From assembly GCA_023053575.1 (NCBI GenBank), contig JAKZAP010000016.1, forward strand, positions 4,894,046-4,958,045: DNA of 64,000 nucleotides. Reading direction: 5' to 3'. This document shows positions 20,919 through 32,199 of this stretch, one piece after another. Origin of the DNA: Branchinecta lynchi. Lineage: Eukaryota; Arthropoda; Branchiopoda; Anostraca; Branchinectidae. The notes beneath the pieces are model-generated. The model made no database searches. It saw nothing but the letters and a program-made list of their open reading frames with translations, and was not told the origin of the DNA. The translations under genes were made by a program, and so were the position numbers. The first letter of the stretch is position 1. Each line of letters begins with the position of its first letter.

Positions 20919-21048
20919 ATGTCGACTGTTCAGTCCAGCCAAAATCCGATAGATGGCGTATTGGACGTCTTGGCTCCTCAATAGCCATGTCTTCATAACC
21001 CGATAGATGGCATGCGCAGCACCTCAGATTCTCAGTAGTGGAGATCAA

Positions 21049-21318
21049 GAGCGTGTACCAATCTATTAGTTACTATTTCCGTTCCAACCTCACCAAAAGT
21101 TACTACGCTGACCGTTCCAACCTTCTCGAAATAGTAACTATTTGCTTACCACACTCGGGAGCGTAGTAACTACGGATCTCTGAAACGTGATTGGTCGGAT
21201 TCGCCCGTGGCACGATATTCTGCTGGAAAATAGAAAAATCGTTCCAGCATTGACGGCAAAAAGCAAGAATTTATGACATTATGCGTAGTAACTACGATAA
21301 ATAGGATGGAACACGCTC
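21049..21318. mobile_element. MITE, second GAGCGTG copy, inverted
   Basis: The ends are GAGCGTGTACCA and TGGAACACGCTC. The sequence is the reverse complement of 14-309 with TAGTTACTACG blocks and GATTGGTCGGATTCGCCC. Divergence is moderate. Confidence 0.8.
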
Positions 21319-22139
21319 CAAATGTTTTTGTCCGTAAAGTATAACTGAAGGCCATGATTCGAGCCTAGCTGAAAAGTTGTAAAAGGGAGACTCCTAAAGC
21401 TTCAGTGAAAGGCATCAGTCGTTAAAGTACAACTGAAGAGTTGTGAGAGAGATCGAGCATTTAGTTTAGCCAAAACCCGGCAGATGGCGCAATTGGCGGA
21501 ACCATGAGTAAAGACCGGGCATGTAAGTTCCACAGAAGCCTGATAGAGGCATACTTTGTGTCATTTATATTCTTTCTTTTTTTGAGCCTAGCAAGCCTCC
21601 TCGCCCAATCTTCCTACTTCCATTTCTTCCTGCTCCCGGGTCAGAGTAGGCAAGTAATACGCCCTTCATAAAATCCAAGACGAATTTCAGCCAGATGCGC
21701 ATGCGCTAGAGGAACAACAACAGTCACACTTTACATTTTTATGTAAGTTTTCTGAAGGGGGAATAATTAGCCCCGTGGAAAAGTGAGCCAGCACTCAATT
21801 CGGTTATTTTTGTTATCTGTCGCTTTTCATTTTACGTGTTTTTTCTTGAAATTAATTATGTAACGAGTTATCAGAATTAATAGGAATAAGAAGAAATGAT
21901 GGAACTAGTAGGGATGCAGAGTGGACTAGTACTTTAAATGTCGCAGGTCTATCATGCCAAAAGTATCTCGCGATCATGTATCATGCTGTCGCACTGCCGC
22001 ATGTTCTGCATATCGCACCGTTCTGGAATTTGTTAACATCCCAAAACCGGAAGCTCCGGTCCCTTTACTTCAGGTTTGCGAAGTTTCTGCTGCGTTGACC
22101 ATTGTGGACGAGGAACACTTACAGGATTGAAAAAGACCA
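21319..22139. other. Intergenic spacer
   Basis: No gene, RNA or repeat end is recognised. Confidence 0.4.
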
Positions 22140-22395
22140 GAGCCTCGTTTTTGTTGCAATCGCGCTGCCGCATCGCTGCTGCAGCACTTCTTTGCTTTTG
22201 CCCAATATGCGTTTTTGGATTCACTTTCTTCTTGGTTGAAGCGGCAGCGCTGCAGCATCTTGCAGGGAAGCACGGACTTGGTCGATGAGCAAGTCCGTGA
22301 TTCTCAAGAATCACGTGATTCTCTGCAGTGCAAAAACGGATGTAGAAAGAATCGGCCGAGAATTGGACCTGCAGCATGCAACAAAAACGAGGCTC
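22140..22395. mobile_element. MITE, GAGCCTCGTTTTTGTTGC TIRs
   Basis: The 18-bp ends are perfectly inverted. The interior has CTGCCGCATCGCTGCTGCAG and GAAGCGGCAGCGCTGCAGCA, which can fold. A second copy lies at 31283-31553. The overlapping ORFs are not genes. Confidence 0.85.
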
Positions 22396-22495
22396 AGATT
22401 GCGGACCCTAGTAACGGAGTGAATAGGGTAGTTTCAGATTCAGGGGAAATGGAACCACCCCTGGCTTAAACACTTTTATAGTTCGTGATTGCGTA

Positions 22496-22637
22496 ATTGT
22501 TATGTAAAACGTCATGTGTCTCTATCTATGTTGTGCCTTAAATTTCTCTTCTTTTTCTTTATCTTCTTTTTTACTCCGTTTTGTTCTAAGTGAAATAATA
22601 CTGGTAATAAATACTTTACTTACTTACTTACTTACTA
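22496..22637 (+). mobile_element. LINE/SINE 3' tail, (CTTA)n
   Basis: A T-rich stretch ends AATAAATACTTTACTTACTTA, the usual 3' end of a CR1/L2-type retroelement. There is no coding remnant. Confidence 0.5.
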
Positions 22638-22696
22638 AGCAAGTTGCTTTACATGTTCATACCAGTATAAGTGAAAGCCCGCTTGACAATCGATAC

Positions 22697-23411
22697 AAGG
22701 TCTCGATGGGATCTCAAAAATATAATACTTGAAACAGACAATTGGGTCTTGTCTTCGCCAGATTCCTCGAAGATCTTAACCAATAAAATTTAGAAACAGA
22801 TTAAGGCCAAATAGCTAATCATCTAAGAAAACCAAGTTCAGATATGGATTCAGCATGCGTGTATACCCCTATAAGTCATATCTATTTTGACGAAACTGAT
22901 CGAGACTTCCTGCCTTACTTCTGCCACATTTCCGGTTTCTGCCAAATTCCAGGTGAACTGCTTGTCCGGCAAAAAAATAGAGCTCAAAGACGAGTTCAGC
23001 GTACCTCCTTACCCCAATTATCCCTATATCGAACATCTAATCAACTTCAAATAAAACTTTTCTTTTAATAAATTTTCCGGTTTTGGCCGGATTCCGGGCG
23101 AACTACTTGTCCGGCGAGAAAATGGTTTTCATAGTCGTGTTCAGCATTTCTCATGTCTTCTTACCCCTTAATCCACTATTTCACTAGCTTTTCACATATT
23201 TTGTTTGCCGCTTAATTTGAACCCCACCGGCCCTAAATGTAATGCTACAAAGGCCATCTACGAACTCGACCTTTCCCTTGACCCAAAGAGTCCTCACACC
23301 AGGTTTCATCAAAATATCTCATTCCCTTCGAGAGTTATCGTGATGACCGACGGACGGACGGACAACTTTTGCGATGTCATAGGTACCCCTCCACTTACGT
23401 TTTGGGATCCC
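22697..23411 (+). mobile_element. GGGATCCC-family element
   Basis: It has a degraded 5' end (TCTCGATGGGATCTCAAAAA), the ATTGGGTCTTGTCTTCGCC block, two to three units, the ACGGACGGACGGAC segment, and an intact end ACGTTTTGGGATCCC. Confidence 0.75.
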
Positions 23412-23525
23412 AAAAAGCAAAGACGTATTTCACTGGAGGCTGAGCAACAGTGAAGATGCTATAAATTATTCAGACTATACGAAAAACCCAGAGACTATGG
23501 GTGGCCTACTAGGGTCAAATCTTAA

Positions 23526-24048
23526 AGGACCCCTCACACTGTTTACTCTTCAACTTACAGTATTTTAAAATATTTGAATACTTTAAAACTAGGAGGTGCT
23601 TTCAACGAATAACCCACGGTTTTGGCTGTTTTAAGCCTTTTCCGAGACCCGTTGACTTATAGCGTAAACAAGCAAACAATTACATAACCGTGTTTTCTTT
23701 TTTGCTGGTTATGTCCAGCCTTCCTGCTCTCCGACTCGGTGGCTGGGCGCAAAAGATTTGAAAACTGAACGTGCCTTGTTTAACAAGTTGGAAAATTAAG
23801 CAAATAAAAGAAGTAATAAACAGAAGATTATCACATCCTTATGTGTGAAACGACAATGAAGATTCGGACAATGAAGATTCAGGCAAACTTTTCGTTGGGT
23901 GACGGGAAAATTCGGCAAGGCCGAAAAAGGGCTAAAAATTCGTAGTTACGGAACGAAACAATGGAGAAAGGTGGGGATTTTAAAAGTTTAAAATTCCATA
24001 TTGGAGCTAAGGTATATAATAAAAGGCAGAATCCGCAAGAGGGGTCCT
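23526..24048 (-). mobile_element. piggyBac-type MITE with TTAA duplications
   Basis: AGGACCCCTCACACTG to AAGAGGGGTCCT, flanked by TTAA (23522-23525 and 24049-24052). The left half is the reverse complement of the right half of 18200-18572; the right half is different sequence. Confidence 0.78.
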
Positions 24049-24052
24049 TTAA

Positions 24053-26036
24053 GAAAATATACCCGGCTTTGAGTGTTTCCCAGGCCCATAGACTTTCTAC
24101 AAGAACACGGCAAAATCCAGATAACTGGTTTTGACAGTTGGTACTTGCACCAGTGTTTCCACTTCTGATGATTTCACATGAGATCTGATGGGTTTTTTTC
24201 CAATCTCATGTTTTTTTTTCCAGTCCATGATCTCACGATAAACTTTTGATTTTCAGGATTTCTCCTCTTTTTTACTCCAAAGCTAAAGTTATTGTAAAAT
24301 GTATTCTGAATAGATGTATTGAATTCTAGATTTTTCTAGGGAATTTGGAATCCTCCAGCAATCGAGGTGATTTTCAAGGGAATTTCGAACATTAGCCACC
24401 GTTCAGTGACATTACCCTATCGTCCAGAAGGAACGACAAGCTTCAGCGTACTAGCTTGTCCGGAAGTGTCTGAACTAACAGAGTTTCGAACAGAGTTTAT
24501 GTGCTTAGAGCCAACATACAATTTTTGGTAAAAAATTGTCACTCCTGCACTGCCGCCAGAACCGAAAACTCTTTTCTGCTAGTGCTTGTAGTTGGCGATG
24601 GCAAAAATAGAACAAAAAAACCTCAAGCCTCTGGAAAATATAGCTCAATAAAAAGAGAATCTGAAACAAATCACCCCTAAAAAGATTCGGCGTCAGAATT
24701 TTACCGGTGGGCCGCCGACCCCAACGTCAGCGTCGGCGGCACGGCTTCAGGGTCACTAACCCGCGGAGTTTGTTTGAGTTCCTCTCCAGTACGAGATGTA
24801 GACAGAGCCACTATTTCGTTGTCGGTCCCTTTCTGCTGCTCCGTCGATTAGCGCAGCATTGTCGTTTCTACTGGAGCTGAAGCAAAGACTTCTCAAGAAT
24901 GACATTGATTGGCTTTTTTGTTGAAAATTCGGGATTTCAAAATTCAGCTCCCGACGGATTTGGCTCCCTTCCTACGTTCGAGACTGCGGGACATTCAAAA
25001 TTGCTGAAGGACGCGCTATTTCTGAAGTTGATCGTCCAGAAGTTGGAAGTCCAGTTGAAGCAACAAGCTTGGGTATTTCCCAGACTGAACGACGGTATGG
25101 GTCATCAGTTATTTTTACAATCAGATTTTGCAGTTCCTACTTATTAAGTGCATTGGTATCATGCAGGGAAGAATCAGAAATGCTCATCCCAACTTGATCC
25201 CAATCGGCCCTAGGCTACCTTGTTTGTGGGCTGTAGAATATTCTGATAGCCATTGCAGTGCTTCGAAGTCAATTGAGGTAAGACTAGAAGGAATGTATCT
25301 TGTTTGAAAAGTAAAATGTGTTTAACTATAAATATCGGAGCAACTTTTCTTTGTCCAATGTGTAAACCATTCAGTTAGCTTCAGTCTAGTACGTTTGTCA
25401 TATTCGCTGGTTCTTTTAAGCCAGATAAAGTTTTCTGAAGTAAAGACGACTCTGGAAATTTAAAATTTTGTCCAAGGGATACCTCTCTGGGGAGAGGTAT
25501 CCAACTTCAGAGAAGATTTCAGATTCCCAGAGAAGTCTTTCCTTGAGAATGATAAATTTTGTTAGCTGTTCGAAATTGAGCCAATGTTGATCAACAGTGT
25601 GTCGTGGTGATCAACAGAAACCTCTGGGGCCAATATTGCTGGTCAAAACAACCAATAACTGAAAGTGTTGTTGATCAGGTCTGTTGCAGTGTTGGTCGAT
25701 TTGTGGAGTTACCAGCCGGATTTTTTGAAGAGCACGTTTTGGGCAAGATTCACCTCTGTTGATCATCAGGGACGTTTTGGTGGTTAAGAGTAGTTTGTTG
25801 GTCAATACTGTTGATAAACAGAAGAACTGCAAAAAAACACCTTTACTAGATTGAAGCTAATTGAGTGGTTTACATATCAGATAAATAAATATTGCTTCAA
25901 TATTTCTAGTTAAAGATATTTTTCTTTTCAAACAAACTCACCTCATTTTAACCTTAGCTCGAATTTCTCGCCGTGACTTATAAAATGATGGAAAAGGTAG
26001 AGTTACCAAAGTGAATAGCCAGAAGATCCCTTTTCT
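24053..26036. other. 2-kb spacer, no recognised gene
   Basis: A GC- and CpG-richer patch lies at about 24700-24870. Several ORFs of 60-80 codons show no domain. There are no RNA genes or clear transposon ends. It could hold a promoter or non-coding exon, but nothing shows it. Confidence 0.4.
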
Positions 26037-26161
26037 AAGAGCTTGGTCACATTGGGCTCAAAAAGCTGCCCATTCGACAATCAACTGCAGATCCCTAGGT
26101 GACGTGAGATTTGATAGGGTTTGTGGCAGCTTGGGCATAATCAGACTGCAATTAGGGGTAG

Positions 26162-27243
26162 ACTGTAAAAAGTCTCTCCTTTATCGGACTTCAGCAGTTG
26201 CGCATCGCCAATTTCTGACATTTTTATTCCTAATCATAATTTTATTCAAAATGTGCAATGCAAAATACTGCAGAGTATTTTGCATTCTAGCGTTTTTATC
26301 TTGTACTGGATTATAACCAGTCATGCACAAATCCTCAATTTTGGGCATGGTGCCCCAACGTCTGGGCATGCCCGAACGTATGGGCATGGTACCCATACGT
26401 TGGAGCACCATGCTCTGGAGCATGGGCATGGTACCCCTGTGAAATTTGGATAAACTGAGACTGGTTACATACCTAAATAGGGCCTTCTCCCTGTCCTAGA
26501 TCAAAAGATACCTGATTTTACTTTCTATCCAACCTCATTTTCCAATTTACAAAATGTTAGAGCACTTCCAAGATACATAGAGTTTTTTGGAGGCCACTTC
26601 TCTTCTAGTGGGCTTATCCTATCCTTTTCCAGAAAATTGCTGCTAGGTAGCATGGATGAGGCAAGCTTTTCAATCTGTTCACTGGAGCAAATATTTCCTT
26701 TAGATTGTTTGCCTTTTATTGTATTTATTTTGAGTTATTTTTTTTTTTACCTGTTTTTACTCTGACTTTTGACTTTTTGACAACATGGAAAAGGATTGAG
26801 TTACCTAGTGGCAACTACCTGTAAAAGGATAGGGTAAACCCACTGGGAAAGAAGTGGCCTCCACAAAACTCTCTGTATCTTGAAAGTGCTCTAACATTTT
26901 GGAAATAGGAAAATGAGGTTGGATAGACAGTGAAATCAGGTATCTTTTGATCTAGGACAGGAAGAAGGCCCTATTTAGGTATGTAGCCAGTGTCAGTTTA
27001 ACCAAATTTCACAGGGGTACCATGCCCATACTCCAGGGCATGGTGCCCTAACGTATGGGCACCATGCCCATACGTCCAGGCATGCCCAAACGTTGGGGCA
27101 CCATGCCCAAAAATTGAGGATTTGTGTATGACTGATTATAACTCTCTGAATTAGGATTTTGATTTCACGAATTAGGAATAAAAATGTCCAAAATAAGTGA
27201 CGCACAACTACTATAGGCTGATAAAGGAGAGACTTTTTACAGT
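26162..27243. mobile_element. Middle MITE, ACTGTAAAAAGTCTCTCC ends
   Basis: ACTGTAAAAAGTCTCTCCTT at 26162 is inverted at the right end (to 27243). The arms continue with ACATTTTTATTCCTAAT and its inverse. It is interrupted by the fold-back element. Confidence 0.75.
26318..27134. mobile_element. hAT-type fold-back, TSD ATTATAAC
   Basis: CAGTCATGCACAAATCC and the inverse end are flanked by a perfect 8-bp duplication ATTATAAC (26310-26317 and 27135-27142). Long arms pair over at least 250 bp and carry GGGCATGGTGCCCCAACGT repeats. It is the same family as 3507-4220. Confidence 0.88.
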
Positions 27244-27798
27244 GTAGTGTTCCTGTAACATAATTATACACTCTGTTTTGCTCTAATTGATCTCCTGAAT
27301 TTATAGTGACAACATTCAGAATTAGTTCTTACTTATCCTTTTTCTTTTTCTGCTTTTGCAACCCAAAAAGCCAGGAAATGAGCCCAGTGTGACCAAGCTC
27401 TAAGCAGCTTAAAAAAAAAAAAAAAATTTGGACACACACTGTTGAAAAAGCGGCAACATTTTATGTAGTGTAAATACGAGGTGAGGTACCCCTCCTGTAG
27501 ACACCTTCCTATTTGCCTCACCCCCTGTGAATGAAATGCATATGCAGTCCCTGTCATTTCTTTCCAGCCTCTGCACGTACCAAATGTCTGAAAATTGGGC
27601 CTTGATTGAAAGCTCTAATTATTCTTTACAACATAATTTTTATGGCACTTGCCCTTCGGCCAAGTGCCATATAGCGATTGTAATTTCTGTCCGTCAGTCG
27701 GTCTGTCGGTCCCGGTTATGCTAGTTCGGGCACTTCCAGATAAGCTAGGACAATGAAACTTGGCAGGCATATCAGGGACCGGACCAGATCAACTTAAA

Positions 27799-28068
27799 TA
27801 TTCTTTGAGCCCAAGCTGACTTTGAAACATTTATTCAAACAATGTTTACACGGATACGTCAGCTCTGATTTTTCATCAGCTTTCTGGGCTGTGAAAGTTC
27901 CGTACTTCGTAGATAAATATTCTTTGAGCCCAAGCTGACTTTGAAACATTTATTCAAACAATGTTTACACGGATACGTCAGCTCTGATTTTTCATCAGCA
28001 GAAAAATGAAATGGCTGATGAAAAATCAGAGCTGACGTATCCGTGTAAACATTGTTTGAATAAACAGA
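27799..28068. repeat. Direct and inverted copies of the ATCCG module
   Basis: An 80-bp module (TTTGAGCCCAAGCTGACTTT to TTTTTCATCAGC) occurs at 27799-27878 and again at 27917-27999, followed by an inverted copy of its end at 28016-28068. The last two form a perfect inverted repeat of about 50 bp with a 14-nt loop. Confidence 0.85.
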
Positions 28069-28167
28069 TCAACTTACAATTAAGCATTTCTTCAATCTGA
28101 CTTTCCCCGGATCCGGGAGTCCAGAAACTATAAAGCAAAAGTGGAGCGAAAAGTAGCAAAAAAAAGC

Positions 28168-28242
28168 CCTGCCCAAATGCGGGAGCGAACCAGGAACCTC
28201 TGAGTTGAAAGTCCAACGCTCTGCCAACTGAGCCGCGAGTCC
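28168..28242 (-). pseudogene. tRNA-like sequence (TTC anticodon), SINE or pseudogene
   Basis: On the - strand GGACTCGCGGCTCAGTTGG carries box A, a 7-nt loop CTTTCAA holds TTC (28207-28209), and GGTTCGCTCCC is box B. Acceptor and T stems do not pair well, so it is not a working tRNA. A T8 run follows, fitting a Pol III terminator. Confidence 0.6.
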
Positions 28243-29598
28243 ATGTATGAGAGACCGAATGTGGCAGAGTGCACAAAGTGGATAATCTAAACAAATTACA
28301 TTGTTAGGATAATGGAACTTGTCAGGAATATTGGATGTATTAGGGAGCGAATGCGGGAGTATATATTGCTAAAAGATTGACGACCTGATTAACCTGGACA
28401 TAGTCAAGAAACATAAATAATAGTTTGGGCACTTCCACGCAAGCTAGGACGATGAAACTTCGCAGGCATATCAGGAACCCGACCAGACTAAGTTGGAAAT
28501 AGTCACTTGCCCGATCCGACCATCGTGGGGGAGGGGGCGGAATCCGGAAAATAGGGACATTCATCACTTTCAAACGGGTGATCGGATCTTAATAAAACTT
28601 GATATCTGGAAAGATCTCGTGTCTCAGATGTCTCATTTCAAGTCCGGACCGGATCCGATGAATCTTGGGGGTGGGTCTTGAGGGGAGTGGAGGGACGGGG
28701 AATCCGGAAAAATTAGGAAAAATTATATATTTTCATCTTACAAACGGGTCGTCGGATCTTAACGAAACTTGATATATGGAAGGACCTCATGTCTCAGACG
28801 GCGGTGACATCGGGGGGAGTTGGAAGGGGAAACCGGAAATCTTGAAAAACGCTCAGAGTGGAGAGATCCGGATGAAACTTGGTAGAAAGAACAAGCACCA
28901 GTCCTAGATACCTGACTGACATAACCGGAACGGATCCGCTCACTTTGGGGGAGCTGGGGGGGGGGGGTCCTAATTTCTAGTGATCCCGCGAGTTCGACGC
29001 TTCCTGATGTGCTAGGACAATGAAAATTGGCAAGCCTGCCAAGGACCCGACCAGATTAAATAGGAAATAGTCACTTCCCCGATCCGACCATCTGGGGGGG
29101 GGTGGAGGGACGGGGAAGCCAAAATTGAGGTATTTTTAACTTGCGAACGGTTGGTCGGATCTTGATGAAAATGGCCACGGTAGGTGGAGATAGAGTGAGT
29201 ACCGGAAATCGTGTAGCACGTCTAGGGATCAAACAAATGGATTTATTGGGATGAAAGTTTGAACAGTCATGTGCATTTGCTACAGACAATCGAGACGATG
29301 CCGGAACTGCTCAGAAATGAGTGAAACTAAATATCCTATTTCTATTTCCGAACCGCATTTTTGGATGGCGGGTGTATTTTGTGAGGTTCTCATCTACTTT
29401 CTTGTACAGCCTACTCGTACAAGTGCCATATGAGCTCGTAGCTCTTGTTTCCTTTTTTTGAACAAAGTCGCAGGATTGCCATATGCCTTCCTTCTAAACA
29501 CCTGTTGACCATGGCCAAACTCTGTTTGCTGCAGCTTCCATTCCCAATTTTGTTTGAGACTTCTGTGGATTTATTTGCGCTACAGGGATTTACAGCTT

Positions 29599-30410
29599 GT
29601 TCACACGGGGCTGAACGGCGGCCGATTCTCGATCAGCGGCTGATTTACGCGCGTAAATAGCGGTTGAAAAAATCCAAAATCAGCCTCTGATTTTCCAAAT
29701 AGGCACATATTTGCATCGCCGTCACAGATGGGGGATAAACAAATCCTTTGGAATGGGACCTTTGATGACTCTAGGGACAGTAAACATACAGTAAACATTA
29801 GGGGAATTAGGTCAAGCTTGGCGAAGTTTAGGTCAATCCAGTTCACATTCTGTCAGACCAATGTGAACATAACATGATTTTACACTAAGCATCCCAGAAC
29901 TACCAAATGATTTAAAAAAAAGGTAGAATCATTTTCTAATTACAACAGGGTATGTTCTGTTTATGTCTCATATTTGTTTTTGTTGTTTTTCTTTTAAAGA
30001 ATAACAGTTTGTTTCCATTCAGTCTTCACTGAAAAGTGACCAAACAATACTACATGATTGCATTCTGTTCTCGTATTATTTATATCTGTTACTAATTATA
30101 TTTTATATTATCAATTAAAATCTAAAACATTAAAATGAACTTATTTACTTTTTAAGTTAAAAATTGCCGAGTCGAATGAAATCTGTTAATATTCAGTTTG
30201 TGACTTTTTCCTAGTCTAAAGACTACAAGTCAACTATATCCTATTTGACTTTGATAACTCACAAGATAATTTATATATTTTGTTACAAACAAAAAGAATA
30301 TAAGGAATTAGATTTTTCTTTTTAATTCTCCTGTCAACCCCAAACAGTTGATCCGTCGGCTGAACAGATCAGCCGCTGTTTACGCGCTTAATTCGGTCCC
30401 GTGTGAGCAC
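29599..30410. mobile_element. TIR element, GTTCACACGGG ends
   Basis: GTTCACACGGGGCTGAA at the left, and CCCGTGTGAGCAC at the right. Subterminal blocks GATCAGCGGCTGATTTACGC and the inverse CAGCCGCTGTTTACGCGC also match. The centre is AT-rich and non-coding. Confidence 0.65.
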
Positions 30411-30797
30411 GCTGTTACTGTTCGAGCGTGTATTTAGGCTATTTTAGGCCTATGAATGGCCTTATAATTTTCGGCTGATTTCCTGCCATTAGATTTTATC
30501 CAGAGGTACATGGAAAAAGAAAAGTAGCTAATTTCTTGGCCAAGGCTATACTCTTGGTTGGGTTGGCCACTTGCTTGTCATCCTGCAGTTCTGGACAGGT
30601 CGACATTTCACAATATAGCCTACTTTATTGTAGCCTATTTGTTTTCTCCAGTTAAAGAAGTGTGATTTAAGTGGCTCCCAAGAGGACTTGTAGGGATAAA
30701 TGCTGAAGCTCTCTCAGCTTTAAAAGCTAGTGGCACCATCAGATGATTGACTGGCAAAGACTGTCGTAGTGTAAAGGGTAGGAAGTGTCTTCTATTT
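30411..30797. other. Intergenic spacer
   Basis: Nothing recognised. Confidence 0.4.
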
Positions 30798-31655
30798 GGG
30801 ATCCCAAAAACATCAGTGACGGGATACCTATGACACCGTAAAGTTTGCCTGTCCGTCCGTCGAGTTAGCAGGATATCTCGCGAAGGGGTTGAGATATTTG
30901 ACGAAACTTGGTATGAGGATCCTTTGCGCCAAAGTACAGGTCAAGTTGATAGATGGGCTCTGTGGCACTGCGTTTAGCATTTAGGGGTGGAGGAGGGTTT
31001 TGTGATTATCGGGCGAACAAAATGTTTTTAAAAGTTTATGAAATAGTCGACTTTGAGTAAGGAGGCATTCTGAATCCGTGTGTGAAAATTATTTTGTCGC
31101 TGAACAAGTAGTTCGCACGGGATCCGGCCAAACTGGAAATTTTTTAAATGTAAAAGTGTTATCTGAAGTTTTTAGTGCTTCGGACAGCAAGTTTGCCTGG
31201 AATCCGGCTGAAACCGGAAATTTGGCAGAAGTAAGGCAGGATGAGATAGTCGATATAGGGGTGAGGAGACATGCTGAATCCGGAGCCTCGTTTTTGTTGC
31301 AATAGCGCTGCCGCATCGCTGCTGCAGCACTTCTTTGCTTTTGCAGAATATGTGTTTTTGGATTCACTTTCTTCTTGGTTGAAGCGGCAGCGCTGCAGCA
31401 CCTTGCAGGGAAGCAGTCGGTGAGCAAGTCCGTGATTCTCGAGAAGCGCTGCCGCCTTCCTCGGAAGCACTGCAGTGCAAAAACTGAGGTAGAAAGAATC
31501 AGTCCGGAGTCGGCCAAGAAGTGGACCTGCAGCATGCAACAAAAACGAGGATCAGATCTAAAACTAACTTTCTTGCCGAATAAGTAGTCCGGCGGGAATC
31601 CAGGCAAAACCGGAAATTTTGTGAACTCAAAAGTCGATTAGAGGTTCGCGCCTGG
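30798..31655 (-). mobile_element. GGGATCCC-family element, 3' part
   Basis: Read on the - strand it ends GGGATCCC at 30805-30798, with the GTCCGTCCGTC segment and two to three units. A GAGCCTCG MITE (31283-31553) is inserted. The 5' end is missing. Confidence 0.7.
31283..31553. mobile_element. MITE, second GAGCCTCG copy
   Basis: GAGCCTCGTTTTTGTTGC and GCAACAAAAACGAGGATC (one mismatch). The interior is colinear with 22140-22395. It is inserted in a 137-bp-type unit between GAATCC and AGATCT. Confidence 0.85.
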
Positions 31656-31970
31656 ATAAGAACACGCGAATCGTTCGAGACGAGACTGAGTCCACGAAAA
31701 ATGTGTATCGAGAGTCGAGACCGAGTCTCGACTCGAAAATGGTCGAAGACCGCTAACTTCGAGATAAAGGATTTTTTATTATAAGAGGTTTCGGATGAAA
31801 GCAGATCTACTAGGGGGAGGGGTGGAGTCGAGAAATAGCTCATTAGGTCGCTGAAGGTTTAACAATAAATTTGTTCTTCAGATAGGTACTGAACTATATC
31901 ACACAGAGAATGCACATGAGAATGAACCGGAAAAAAAAAAAAAATCGTAGCATGTCTTATGGAAGAAAAT
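31656..31970. other. Spacer
   Basis: A run of diverged GAGTCGAGACCGAGTC phrases lies at about 31670-31745. No gene is seen. Confidence 0.4.
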
Positions 31971-32100
31971 GTTTGAGGTCGAAGAGCAAACCATCATTTG
32001 GATGAGGTTCTGCGCCAAAGACTGAATGTGCTGTTTAAAAGAGAGATTTTCATCAAGGACAAGACCAACATATTTGAAAGTAGAAGATCTTAAAAGTTCG
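31971..32100 (-). mobile_element. LINE reverse-transcriptase remnant
   Basis: The - strand reads FKYVGLVLDENLSFKQHI in one frame, the thumb-region motif (YLG..D..LSF..HI) of non-LTR reverse transcriptases. The flanking frames are broken. Confidence 0.6.
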
Positions 32101-32199
32101 GCATCAAAGAGACGAGATTTAACCGAAGCAGAAACTCACCAGAACAGGAGAAGAGCATGCATCAACATTTTTCCACATTTAATGCTAGATAATTTACCT

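Larger units (their letters stand above)
26037..27397. mobile_element. Outer MITE of a three-level nest
   Basis: AGAGCTTGGTCACATTGGG at the left and CCCAGTGTGACCAAGCTCT at the right are inverted repeats of the family at 20563-20918. It encloses a second MITE (26162-27243), which encloses a hAT fold-back (26318-27134). Confidence 0.72.
27640..29451 (+). mobile_element. Long element with ~420-bp-type units
   Basis: It begins with a hairpin (GGCACTTG-CCCTTCGGC-CAAGTGCC) and GATTGTAATTTCTGTCCGTC, and ends TACAAGTGCCATATGAGC then a GAGCTCGTAGCTC palindrome and TTGTTT. The interior repeats GGATGAAACTTGG, CCGGATCCG and GGGGGAGTTGG modules. The last 280 bp are almost identical to 44445-44728. It encodes no protein. 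Confidence 0.75.

Noticed and set aside
24899..25147. Possible UNG exon or pseudogene copy
   Set aside because: A short likeness to the DNA before UNG exon 5 (TTTTTGTTGAAAATT) was seen, but none of the UNG motifs follow.
31089..31607. 172-codon - strand ORF with Ala-rich segment
   Set aside because: It runs across a MITE and its host repeat. The similar ORF at 22033-22377 exists only because the same MITE is there.
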